DNA of 7,213 nt from Clostridia bacterium (GTDB lineage: Bacteria > Bacillota_E > RBS10-35 > JAJYVN01): positions 1 through 7,213 of the forward strand of contig DAHWHV010000568.1 of the NCBI GenBank assembly GCA_027335545.1, written 5' to 3'. Under the pieces are notes generated by a model. It was not told the origin of the DNA. It was given only the letters and a program-made list of their open reading frames with translations, and did no database searches. This document shows positions 1 to 6,004 of this stretch, piece by piece (the first letter of the stretch is position 1; each line of letters begins with the position of its first letter). The position numbers and the translations under genes were made by a program.

Positions 1-2
1 GC

Positions 3-677
3 GTCCCGGAGACCGTCTCCCTGCCCTTGTTGCTGGCACCCGAGGACGCCCGCCACCCCGTGTGGTTCCGTTTCGAGTTGCCCGTCGGTGCGACGGCCGT
101 GCGGTTGGCAGCCGCCGGCCCGGCCCGCGCCTGGGTCTCTGGACAGGAGGTGGAGGTGCGTCGCGGAGTGGCCGAATTTGCGCCTCAGCCCGCGGGCGCG
201 GTTTGCGCCGTGCGCGTCGAGCCGGAGGTCGCGGCCCCCGAAGCGGCGGCCCTTACCGAACCCGTCCGCATCCGCACGGCCCCGACGCAGGGATCGCTCG
301 GTGACTGGCGTTCCGTGTTGCACCTGCCGCACCACAGCGGCGTCGTGGAGTACGAGACGGAGGTGGAGGGCGCGGCCGCGCGGGCGTGGCTCGACCTGGG
401 CTACGTGCGCGGCACGGCGCAGGTTTGGGTCGACGGCCGCGACGTCGGCGTACGCCTCTGGCACCCCTATCACTTCGATCTGCAAGACGCCTGGGGGCCC
501 GGCCGGCACCGGTTGCGGGTGCGGGTCACCAACACCCTGGGCGCGCACTACGAGATCGGGCGTCCCACCAGCCTGGTGGGCAAGGGACAGGGAGCCGGAG
601 GGATGTTCGGGCCGGTGCGTCTCCAGGAGGCCGCAGGAGGTGCAGGCCAGGTACTACCTGCGGGAGCAGGCGCCTGA
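3..677 (+). CDS. C-terminal part of a glycoside-hydrolase-like protein with a beta-sandwich sugar-binding domain (5' end outside window)
   Basis: The frame is open from the window's left edge to a TGA at 675-677, giving 224 visible residues with no start inside that needs to be used. Residues about 129-180 read as a galactose-binding-like jelly roll of the kind at the C-terminus of large GH2/GH106-type enzymes: WLDLGYV, then VWVDGRDVG, LWHPYHFDL and VRVTNTL, closing with GMFGPVRLQ near 200-208. An earlier beta-rich stretch (about 18-75) may be a second sandwich module. In these families the module packs against a catalytic barrel and helps shape the substrate site on plant or microbial polysaccharides; the catalytic part is not visible, so substrate and family number cannot be given. 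The last 15 or so residues are Gly/Ala-rich and may be tail. A GC-only hairpin begins 56 bases after the stop and may end the transcript. Sure of the fold type, unsure of exact family. Confidence 0.75.
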   Translation, partial: VPETVSLPLLLAPEDARHPVWFRFELPVGATAVRLAAAGPARAWVSGQEVEVRRGVAEFAPQPAGAVCAVRVEPEVAAPEAAALTEPVRIRTAPTQGSLGDWRSVLHLPHHSGVVEYETEVEGAAARAWLDLGYVRGTAQVWVDGRDVGVRLWHPYHFDLQDAWGPGRHRLRVRVTNTLGAHYEIGRPTSLVGKGQGAGGMFGPVRLQEAAGGAGQVLPAGAGA

Positions 678-732
678 CAACGCGCCCGCGCCCGGGAGAT
701 CACGGATGCCAGGCGGGACCCCTCGCGGAACT

Positions 733-759
733 GGCGGCGGCCCGGGGCGGGCCGCCGCC
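733..759 (+). terminator. GC-only hairpin downstream of the glycoside-hydrolase-like gene
   Basis: Bases 733-744 are perfectly complementary to 748-759, giving a 12-bp all-G/C stem with a three-base G loop. It starts 56 bases after the TGA of the sugar-binding-domain gene. There is no T-run after it, so it is not a classical intrinsic terminator; in very GC-rich genomes such stems are often taken as terminators or 3'-end stabilisers. Function is inferred from position only. Confidence 0.4.
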
Positions 760-908
760 GCGCGGCGGCGTTCGCGGAGGGTGCGGCGGCGTGGGTGTTG
801 GTCTCGGGCTGTGCCGTTGCGGGGCAGATCCCAATACATGGTCTACCGAACGCGCGATGTCGGCCGCAGAAGGCGGGCCGTCGTCGGCGGTGTTTCCGCG
901 GGCAGGGG

Positions 909-948
909 GCTGAGGGGCTGGTGCGCCTCTGCGCACCAGCCCCTCAGC
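909..948. repeat. Perfect 18-bp inverted repeat (4-base loop); possible bidirectional terminator
   Basis: Bases 909-926 pair without mismatch with 931-948 around the loop CTCT. This is the longest perfect stem I found in the window. It lies 231 bases after the glycoside-hydrolase-like stop on the plus strand and three bases after the TAG of a doubtful minus-strand frame. No T-tract follows on the plus side (GTCTACGG) or the minus side (CCCCTGCC). It could terminate transcription in either direction, be a dispersed palindromic (REP-like) unit, or be a mobile-element terminus. Confidence 0.55.
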
Positions 949-1397
949 GTCTACGGTGATGTCGTACCCGGGTGCCGGCCCCGGTCGTATCCGGCGTGGT
1001 GCAGCGGATCCACCGTGACCACCTGCCCCCGGGTGACCTCCTGGCGGTGGCCGGCCGCCGACTGCAGCGATCTCCACGCTGCCGCGGCCATCCATCGAGG
1101 GTGGGTCAAAGAACGGGCGGGCGCTTCGAGGACCAGGTCGTGGGCTACCTCCCGGGAGCGGAGGCGGTGGGCGCCGCCATAGGCTGTCGCGCTGGGCGGC
1201 ATCCCCCTCAGTGACGCCGCGGCCGCCGGAACCGGCGGCGCCAGAGGCTCGTCCGCAAGGGCCGGCAGGCCGCTCGCTAATACCGCGGCCAGTCGGTTCG
1301 CACATAGCGTGGCCAGTAGTAGTTGTGTTCCCCCCCGTGACCCAGAAGATACGCGCCACCACGCGACGCGGCGCTCGACGGCGGCGCGCTCCTGCTC

Positions 1398-1682
1398 GTG
1401 CCGGTGTCGGTGTCGGACGGCGCGCCCCGCTTCACAGCTGCGCCGGCCGTCGCGGCCGGCCGGCGGGACTGGACGCTGTGGCGGCTGGTCCGGGCTGCCC
1501 AACGCGCTGGACCCGTGGAGGTGCGGGCGATTCTTGGCGTTTCCGAAAATGTGTGGCATGATCTGGTTGCGGGGCAGCACGGGCTCCCCGTCGGTTCCGC
1601 AGGCGACCGTCGCTATTCGTGGGCGACCTACCGGCGTGGCGACGTGTTGGCGTTTGGCAGGGAGCGTGGCCTTCTACCATAG
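1398..1682 (+). CDS. Small excisionase/MerR-like helix-turn-helix protein
   Basis: A 94-residue frame starting at GTG and ending at TAG (1680-1682). Residues about 40-57 (VEVRAILGVSENVWHDLV) fit the first helices of an excisionase-type or MerR-like helix-turn-helix. They are followed by a wing-like stretch with RRYSWATYRRGDVLAF (71-86), matching the usual pattern of an aromatic/basic strand and then R-x-D-V-L-A-F in HTH_17 proteins. Such proteins bind DNA as recombination directionality factors or small regulators. The N-terminal 25 residues are less convincing. The frame is open back to 1341, no clear Shine-Dalgarno precedes any candidate GTG (1398, 1404, 1410), so the start is uncertain. 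It lies 59 bases before a second HTH gene on the same strand. This is the only gene here that ends in TAG; the next in-frame stop is TGA at 1719-1721, 12 codons later. Confidence 0.6.
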   Translation: MPVSVSDGAPRFTAAPAVAAGRRDWTLWRLVRAAQRAGPVEVRAILGVSENVWHDLVAGQHGLPVGSAGDRRYSWATYRRGDVLAFGRERGLLP

Positions 1683-1741
1683 GCCGTGAGACGGTGTGAG
1701 TCTGCGTCTGGCGGATGCTGATAGGGTTGGAGATGTGGAAG

Positions 1742-2101
1742 ATGGCGACGTTGCTAAGGTTTCGCGCCAAGGATGCGGGATATGAAGCAGCCCTGGGCGC
1801 GGCGATGGATCTCGTCGAAGGGGGACTGTCGGTAGAGGGGGCCGCGCGTGTAGCGGGTGTATCGGTGAGAACCTTGCGTGACCGTATCGACCGGGGGCGG
1901 AAGGCAACCGTGGCTGCGCCGGAGGCTGGCGAACGGCTGAAGGCAGATTATGATGTGGCGAAAGCCGTATGGGTGGCTAGCGAGGGGGACGCCAAGGTGC
2001 TCGCCTGGTGCGCGATGATCCGGAAGTGGTTGGCGCTCACGGCAGGGGACGAAGGCGGCACGGAGACGCCAGCGGATGAAGGACCATCCGCGGTGCAGTG
2101 A
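1742..2101 (+). CDS. Small Psq-type helix-turn-helix protein, probable accessory or mobile-element regulator
   Basis: From the ATG at 1742 this encodes 119 residues ending in TGA. I chose this start because GGAG at 1729-1732 stands nine bases upstream; in-frame ATGs at 1715 and 1733 would add nine or three residues and have poorer sites. Residues 29-52 (L-S-V-E-G-A-A-R-V-A-G-V-S-V-R-T-L-R-D-R-I) are a clear Psq/Hin-recombinase-like helix-turn-helix, so DNA binding is well supported. The following part (about 65-101) is helical with conserved-looking Trp residues (KAVWVASE, AWCAMIRKWLAL); I do not recognise it. The tail is acidic. Base composition is lower than the flanks: line 1741-1800 is 37/60 G+C and 1921-1980 is 35/60, against about 44/60 in the metabolic genes. 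This suggests transfer. It might be a phage or integrative-element regulator or a small-terminase-like protein; partners are not visible. Confidence 0.75.
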   Translation: MATLLRFRAKDAGYEAALGAAMDLVEGGLSVEGAARVAGVSVRTLRDRIDRGRKATVAAPEAGERLKADYDVAKAVWVASEGDAKVLAWCAMIRKWLALTAGDEGGTETPADEGPSAVQ

Positions 2102-2501
2102 GAACGCGGGCGATGCCACGCCGCCACGACGCGCGACCGCCGCCCGTGGCCGCCTCCGCCTCGGGTCGCGGGCACGAGAGACCGTCCCCCACCCTCTCGC
2201 CACGCCAGCCGTGCGAACCGGAAGGCGCACGGGGTTCGTTGCCCGCGACGGCGTTGGACCGTCCGCTTCCATTGCCTGCCCAGCAGGGCCCCGTGCCACA
2301 ACCCCGCAAGCAGTGCCCCGCAGGCGCGGACCAGACATCAGGCGCCGGCACGGAATAACTTGTCTCACGGCCAGTGCCCCCAACGGCGGTCGGTCGGCGG
2401 GTTCCGCCCACAGGCGCGTTGCGGATCTCGTTGAGGGAGTTGGCGTCCCGGCGCACTGGCGCCCACCGCTACCTACATAAGTCCCATGCAGCCATGAACT
2501 T

Positions 2502-2538
2502 CGGGCGGTAACTTGTCAAGCAGCACAAGATTAACCCG
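2502..2538. repeat. Interrupted inverted repeat in an A/T-richer patch
   Basis: CGGG (2502-2505) pairs with CCCG (2535-2538), TAA (2509-2511) with TTA (2531-2533), and CTTGT (2512-2516) with ACAAG (2525-2529), leaving small bulges and an eight-base loop. Twelve pairs in total. Its role is unknown; it could be an operator, a transcript 3' structure or an element terminus. Confidence 0.3.
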
Positions 2539-2629
2539 TTCCGGCGCCTTCGTACGACCCCGAGCACTTCCTGATCCCAGGATAAGCCGCTGCCGGCGAG
2601 GCCCCGTGCACAGTCGTGCATAGCGATAC

Positions 2630-2651
2630 AACGCCTCTTGCCGGAGGCGTT
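2630..2651. repeat. 8-bp stem-loop
   Basis: AACGCCTC (2630-2637) and GAGGCGTT (2644-2651) are exact reverse complements around a six-base loop (TTGCCG). It lies about 170 bases downstream of the minus-strand methyltransferase stop and has no U-tract on either strand. Could be a terminator-like or binding-site dyad; position alone does not decide. Confidence 0.35.
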
Positions 2652-2786
2652 ACCATTGCCTTCACCACCGCTGCCGTCGCCTGTCAGTACCAGGGCGGAG
2701 GACAGTATGATCGCTCCGTGCTACAACCGCTCCCTCTGCGGGGCTGCACGCCGGCCGTCCCGGCCCGGGGCAGCGGCCACGGCCGA

Positions 2787-2809
2787 GTGGGGGGGCTGCC
2801 CCCCTGCAC
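2787..2809 (-). terminator. Candidate terminator hairpin after the homocysteine methyltransferase
   Basis: A run of G (2790-2795) pairs with a run of C (2799-2804) over a three-base loop, and GTG (2787-2789) can pair with CAC (2807-2809) across a two-base bulge. On the minus strand it begins 11 bases after the TGA of the methyltransferase, the expected place for transcription to end. There is no U-tract, so it is a structural candidate only. Confidence 0.45.
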
Positions 2810-2819
2810 CTTCCCTGGG

Positions 2820-3764
2820 TCAGTCCGCGGCTTGCGGGGGACGCCCGTCCGGTGCGCCCCGGGCCGCTGCCCCCCGCGAGAGGCTCCGCCGTAGGGCGGC
2901 AATGTGTTCTGGGCCGGTGCCGCAGCAGCCTCCGGCGATGCGCACGGGCCAGCGGGCCGCCTGCGCGGCGACGAAGGCGGCGAACGTCTCGGGTCCCTCG
3001 GGGTACACGCTGCCCGTCGGGGTCGCCCGCGGTGTGCCCGCATTGGGTTTGAGCAGTAGCGGCACACCCGGCGCGGAGCGTGCCAGGCCGGCCAGCGCGA
3101 GAGCGACACCGTCCCAAGCGCCGCCGCAGTTGGCGCCCAGCGCGTCGGCGCCGGCGGCCGTGAGCGCCCGGGCGCCCTCCTCCGCGGAGACGCCCATGAC
3201 GGTGCGGCCTCTGGCCTCGAAGCTGAGGGAGACCACCACCGGTCCGGCGGTCGCCCCCCGGACGGCGCGTAGTCCCGCCAACGCCTCGGGAAGGTGGGAG
3301 AAGGTCTCCAGCACGAGGGCATCCACGCCGGCGGCGACCAAGGCCGCGGCCTGCTCCGCGAACGCTTGGCCGGCCTCCGCCGCCGTCAGGTCGCCCAGCG
3401 GTTCCAGCAGCGCGCCGGTGGGGCCGATGGACCCGGCGACCGCCACCCCCGGGCCCACGCCCGCGCGGGCCAGGTGAACCGCCGCGGTGTTCAGTTCGGC
3501 CATGCGCTCCTGCAGGCCATGGCGCCGCAAGGCCACCCCGTTGGCGCCGAAGGTGTTCGTGTAGACGAGTTGGGAGCCGGCGGCCGCGTAGGCCGCCGCG
3601 ATCGCCTGCACCGCGTCGGGATGGCTCAGGTTCCAGGTCTCCGGGCACTCGCCGGCGCGCAGACCACGCTGCTGCAGCGCCGTCCCCGTGGCCCCGTCGG
3701 CCAACAGGACCCCGTCTCCCGCGCGGGCCAGCAGGGCCCGCAGCGCCGTCCCCGCCCCTTCCAT
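2820..3764 (-). CDS. Stand-alone homocysteine S-methyltransferase domain protein
   Basis: 314 residues; the whole length is one homocysteine-binding TIM barrel as in BHMT and the N-terminal module of MetH. It would transfer a methyl group to homocysteine to make methionine, in the cytoplasm. Visible signatures: DGATGTALQQRG (23-34), ETWNLSHPDAV (42-52), YTNTFGANG (68-76), GSIGPTG (111-117), ETFSHLPEA (153-161), and the three zinc-ligand cysteines in GANCGG (Cys213) and GGCCGTGPEHI (Cys280, Cys281). All catalytic-site features are intact. There is no cobalamin-, folate- or MTHFR-domain, so the methyl donor must come from another protein or small molecule (for example a methyl-corrinoid protein or S-methylmethionine). 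ATG at 3764 is preceded by a G-rich site (GGGGGGA, about five bases away). It lies 281 bases downstream of the corrinoid-activator gene on the same strand, which favours a corrinoid-linked role. The C-terminal 20 residues are a Gly/Ala/Pro tail. Confidence 0.92.
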   Translation of the reverse strand: MEGAGTALRALLARAGDGVLLADGATGTALQQRGLRAGECPETWNLSHPDAVQAIAAAYAAAGSQLVYTNTFGANGVALRRHGLQERMAELNTAAVHLARAGVGPGVAVAGSIGPTGALLEPLGDLTAAEAGQAFAEQAAALVAAGVDALVLETFSHLPEALAGLRAVRGATAGPVVVSLSFEARGRTVMGVSAEEGARALTAAGADALGANCGGAWDGVALALAGLARSAPGVPLLLKPNAGTPRATPTGSVYPEGPETFAAFVAAQAARWPVRIAGGCCGTGPEHIAALRRSLSRGAAARGAPDGRPPQAAD

Positions 3765-3977
3765 GCGCGTCCCCCCGTTGGCGCCCGTCGAATCGGTCGG
3801 TGCACGCTGGGTGCTGCCGCCTGGCGCGACGCCCTGGCGCGGTTCGCAGCGGCCTGCGGCGGTTGCCCCGTCCCCCCTGGTCGGTCGGCGGCCGTCGCCG
3901 CGGCGGCCCCTCCGTCAGCGGCGGCGGCACCGCACGGCGCAGGCCCGGGGCGCCCGCCGCGGGACTCTGGGCGACGT

Positions 3978-4001
3978 CTGGCAGGGGAGAATCCCCGCCA
4001 G
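3978..4001 (-). terminator. Bulged stem-loop between the activator and methyltransferase genes
   Basis: CTGGC-A-GGGGA (3978-3988) pairs with TCCCCGCCAG (3992-4001) apart from one bulged A, over a three-base loop: ten pairs. On the minus strand it follows the activator stop (4046) by 44 bases and precedes the methyltransferase start by about 210. It might attenuate or end the upstream transcript. The 281-base spacer containing it is too long for tight coupling, so the methyltransferase may have its own promoter, but I see no convincing -35/-10 pair and no cobalamin-riboswitch GCCACTG box. Confidence 0.35.
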
Positions 4002-4045
4002 TCGACCCACCGGCGGGCGGCGACGCGCGCCGCACCGCCGCCCGC

Positions 4046-5335
4046 TCACCCGCCGGCGCCGAGCACCATGCCCTCCGCAAAGGCGTCCTGGAAGCCGGGC
4101 TGCAGCGAGAGTTCCACGTACTCCATCTCCTCGCGCAGGGCCGCGGCCTGATCCCGGGCCGCGCGCTGGAGGAGGGCGAGACGCGCGCCGGCGCCCGCGG
4201 CGTTGCCGATGCTGCGCAGCCGGTCGGCGGCCACGGGCGGGACCAGCCCCAGCGCGAGCACACTCCGCGGGTCGAGGTAGTTGCCGAAGGCGCCGGCCAG
4301 CAGGACCTCGGCGAGATCGCCCGGGCCGATGCCCGCCCGCTGCAGCAACAGTTCACAGCCCGCGCGGACCGCGCCTTTGGCCAGTTGCAGTTCGCGGATG
4401 TCGCGCTGGGTCAGGACCACCGGGGATTCGCCCTCGGCCAGCAGCACGCCGCCCGGCGGGTCGGACCAGCGCACCCCGGCCCGCGCGGGCGCCGGCCAGC
4501 GCACGGGCGGCTCCAGGCGCCCACTGGGCGCCACTACGCCCAACTCCAGGAGCACCCGCACGGCATCCAGCAGGCCTGAACCGCACAGGCCCACGGGGGG
4601 CGAACCGCCCACCGTCTCCGCCCGCATCCGCCCGTCCTCCCAGCGCACGTGGCTCACCGCGCCCTCCCGCGCCAGCGTCCCGCACGAGATGTTGCCGCCC
4701 TCGAACGCCGGTCCGGCGGCGGCCGAGCAGGTCAGTAGGCGTCCGCGCCGCCCCAGCACGATCTCGGCGTTGGTCCCGATGTCGAGCAGCAGACGCCAGT
4801 CCGGGCCGTCCGCCAGGCCGCTGGCCAGTACCCCCGCCACGGTGTCCGCGCCCACGAAGCCCGCGACGTTGGGGAGCAGATAGACGCGCCCCTGGGGGTG
4901 GATCGGCAGGCCCACGTCCGCGGCCGTCAGATCCAGCCCGGCGGCGACCACGGGGGCAAAGGGCGACGCGGCGAGAACAGAGGCGTCCAGGCCGAGGAAC
5001 AGATGGTGCATGCAGGTGTTGGCGGCCACACTCACCTGGAAGACCCGCGCCGGATCGCGGCCCGCCTGCCGGCAGCAGCGGGTGATGAGCCGGCCGACGG
5101 CGGTCACAATCAGGTCCCGCAAGCGCCGTCCGTTGTCCGGGTCATCCAGGACGGCGTGCAGGCGCGAGATCAGGTCCCCCCCGAAGGAGGCTTGCGGGTT
5201 CATCGTCGAGGCGGCGGCGAGCTGGCGGCCGTTACGCAGGTCGAGCAAGAAGGCCACTACCGTAGTGGTCCCGATGTCCAGTGCCGCGCCCAGCACCGGC
5301 GCCCCCGTACGCCCGCCGGGCGGCGCGGGCGCCAC
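4046..5335 (-). CDS. ASKHA ATPase half of a RACo/RamA-type corrinoid activation protein (DUF4445)
   Basis: As a free-standing frame this starts at GTG 5335 and gives 429 residues ending in TGA. It carries the full nucleotide-binding fold of reductive activators of corrinoid proteins: phosphate-1 loop ALDIGTTTVVAFLLDL (18-33), VSVAANTCMHHLFLG (101-115), phosphate-2 loop LLLDIGTNAEIVLG (182-195), CSAAAGPAFEGGNISCG (203-219), GLCGSGLLDAV (249-259), AGAFGNYLDPRS (347-358), GNAAGAGARLALL (377-389), and the terminal YVELSLQPGFQDAFAEGM (406-423). In the family ATP hydrolysis drives reduction of inactive Co(II) corrinoid to Co(I). Normally this is one polypeptide with an N-terminal ferredoxin domain. 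Here that domain is encoded immediately upstream in the same frame but beyond a TAG at 5347-5345. GTG 5335 is only nine bases after that stop, with a weak ribosome site, so coupled re-initiation, read-through or inactivation are all possible. With read-through the product would be about 652 residues, normal for the family. Confidence 0.88.
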   Translation of the reverse strand: MAPAPPGGRTGAPVLGAALDIGTTTVVAFLLDLRNGRQLAAASTMNPQASFGGDLISRLHAVLDDPDNGRRLRDLIVTAVGRLITRCCRQAGRDPARVFQVSVAANTCMHHLFLGLDASVLAASPFAPVVAAGLDLTAADVGLPIHPQGRVYLLPNVAGFVGADTVAGVLASGLADGPDWRLLLDIGTNAEIVLGRRGRLLTCSAAAGPAFEGGNISCGTLAREGAVSHVRWEDGRMRAETVGGSPPVGLCGSGLLDAVRVLLELGVVAPSGRLEPPVRWPAPARAGVRWSDPPGGVLLAEGESPVVLTQRDIRELQLAKGAVRAGCELLLQRAGIGPGDLAEVLLAGAFGNYLDPRSVLALGLVPPVAADRLRSIGNAAGAGARLALLQRAARDQAAALREEMEYVELSLQPGFQDAFAEGMVLGAGG

Positions 5336-5344
5336 CTCGGCGAT

Positions 5345-5347
5345 CTA
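5345..5347 (-). other. In-frame amber (TAG) codon dividing the corrinoid-activator gene
   Basis: The plus-strand bases CTA at 5345-5347 read TAG on the minus strand. The ferredoxin frame (from 6004) and the ATPase frame (to 4046) are the same frame, and this is the only stop between them. The surrounding residues, VVTVGE-stop-IAEVAPA, sit where family members have a conserved strand entering the ATPase domain. There is no frameshift and no other sign of decay. Whether this is a real terminator, a decoded amber codon, a mutation or an error cannot be told from one sequence. Confidence 0.9.
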
Positions 5348-6004
5348 CTCGCCGACCGTGACCACCTCCCACGCCCACCCCCCGGCCCCGTCCCGTCCCG
5401 CATCGCCGTGACCCGCCCCGCGCAGGGTGCGCAGCACGGGCAGCGGCAGGGTGAGGTCGCCCAGCTGCTCCCGGAGCCACGTGGCGGACGGGGTTGGGCG
5501 TTCCAGCGTCACGGAGGGCGGAGGGCAACGCAGCACCCGGACATCCGGGTCGATGGGGGTGTCCCCCTCGGCGGCCGCGGTGACCTTCCACCCGTCCAAG
5601 CGGGCGGGCGGGAGCAGCCGCACGCTGGCGTCGCCGACCGGCCGGCTCCGGCAGGCCAGGCGTACGCCCGCGGCCAGGTCGTGCGCGGCGATCAGCCCGA
5701 CCTCCACCGGGCCCGGGGCGGGTGCGCCCGCCTCGTACACCACCCGGCACCTGCCGCACAGCCTCCGGCCGCCGCAAGGCGCCTCGACGGCGGCTCCCGC
5801 GGCCACCGCCGCCTCCAGCGCGGTCGCTCCCGGCGGGCACGGGACCACCGTCCCCGCGGGCAGCAGGCGCAGGACCCAGGCGGGCCGGGTCTCCCGTGAG
5901 GCGACGCTGGGCCCGGCAGCGCGGGCCGGCGATCGGGGCGGGGCCGCCGTGCCCGCCGCGGGCGGGGCCAACGGGCCGGAGCTGGGGGGAGGCGATGACG
6001 CCAT
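5345..6004 (-). CDS. 2Fe-2S ferredoxin-domain half of the RACo/RamA-type activator, ending at an in-frame TAG
   Basis: From ATG 6004 this gives 219 residues. A Pro/Ala-rich leader (1-40) is followed by a plant-type 2Fe-2S domain, about 43-130. The cluster ligands are visible as CGGRRLCGRC (Cys77, Cys83, Cys86) and LACRSRPVG (Cys118), the spacing seen at the N-terminus of RACo proteins, where it passes electrons to the corrinoid. The remainder is the linker region (GWKVTAAAEGDT 138-149; WEVVTVGE 212-219), ending just where family members run into the ATPase domain. Start choice: the frame is open to ATG 6145, but residues encoded upstream of 6025 look noncoding. ATG 6004 has AGG seven bases upstream; ATG 6025 is the alternative. 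A TTGACG at 6164-6159 could be a -35 box but no matching -10 is visible. If the TAG is a true stop, the product is an isolated ferredoxin-plus-linker. Confidence 0.82.
   Translation of the reverse strand: MASSPPPSSGPLAPPAAGTAAPPRSPARAAGPSVASRETRPAWVLRLLPAGTVVPCPPGATALEAAVAAGAAVEAPCGGRRLCGRCRVVYEAGAPAPGPVEVGLIAAHDLAAGVRLACRSRPVGDASVRLLPPARLDGWKVTAAAEGDTPIDPDVRVLRCPPPSVTLERPTPSATWLREQLGDLTLPLPVLRTLRGAGHGDAGRDGAGGWAWEVVTVGE

Larger units (their letters stand above)
678..1397. other. Stretch of about 720 bases without a convincing gene
   Basis: Several long open frames cross this stretch on both strands, but their translations are dominated by Arg, Pro, Gly and Ala, as expected from very GC-rich noncoding DNA, and none shows a family motif that I recognise. 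It does hold two strong hairpins (733-759 and 909-948). One minus-strand frame running 1580-951 stops three bases before the second hairpin, which is the arrangement expected for a gene followed by a terminator. Its translation overlaps the better-supported helix-turn-helix gene at its 5' end and has no recognisable domain, so it is not called. A decayed gene remains possible. Confidence 0.5.
2102..2819. other. Convergent intergenic region of about 720 bases
   Basis: This lies between the plus-strand HTH gene and the minus-strand methyltransferase. Bases 2102-2460 translate only to Pro/Arg/Gly-rich frames with no motif. Bases about 2480-2660 are noticeably richer in A/T than the rest and carry several dyads: an interrupted stem at 2502-2538, a TGCAC/GTGCA dyad at 2607-2620 and an 8-bp stem at 2630-2651. 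A plus-strand ATG at 2707 has an excellent GGAGG five bases upstream (2697-2701), but the frame it opens runs antisense into the methyltransferase and looks spurious. A G-run/C-run hairpin at 2787-2809 follows the methyltransferase stop. Confidence 0.5.

Noticed and set aside
1654..1680. Promoter TTGGCA / TACCAT before the second HTH gene
   Set aside because: Spacing is 15 bases, both boxes are imperfect and they lie inside the coding end of the first HTH gene; too weak to list.
2037..2456. 139-codon minus-strand frame as a gene
   Set aside because: It overlaps the end of the second HTH gene, is rich in Gly/Arg/Pro and has no recognisable domain or ribosome site.
2707..3477. Plus-strand frame from ATG 2707 with a strong GGAGG site
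   Set aside because: It lies antisense to the well-supported methyltransferase for most of its length and its translation is compositionally biased without motifs; the good ribosome site is probably chance.
2662..4356. 564-codon minus-strand frame spanning both metabolic genes
   Set aside because: It is out of frame with the conserved methyltransferase and ATPase domains, which carry all family motifs; a GC-driven shadow.
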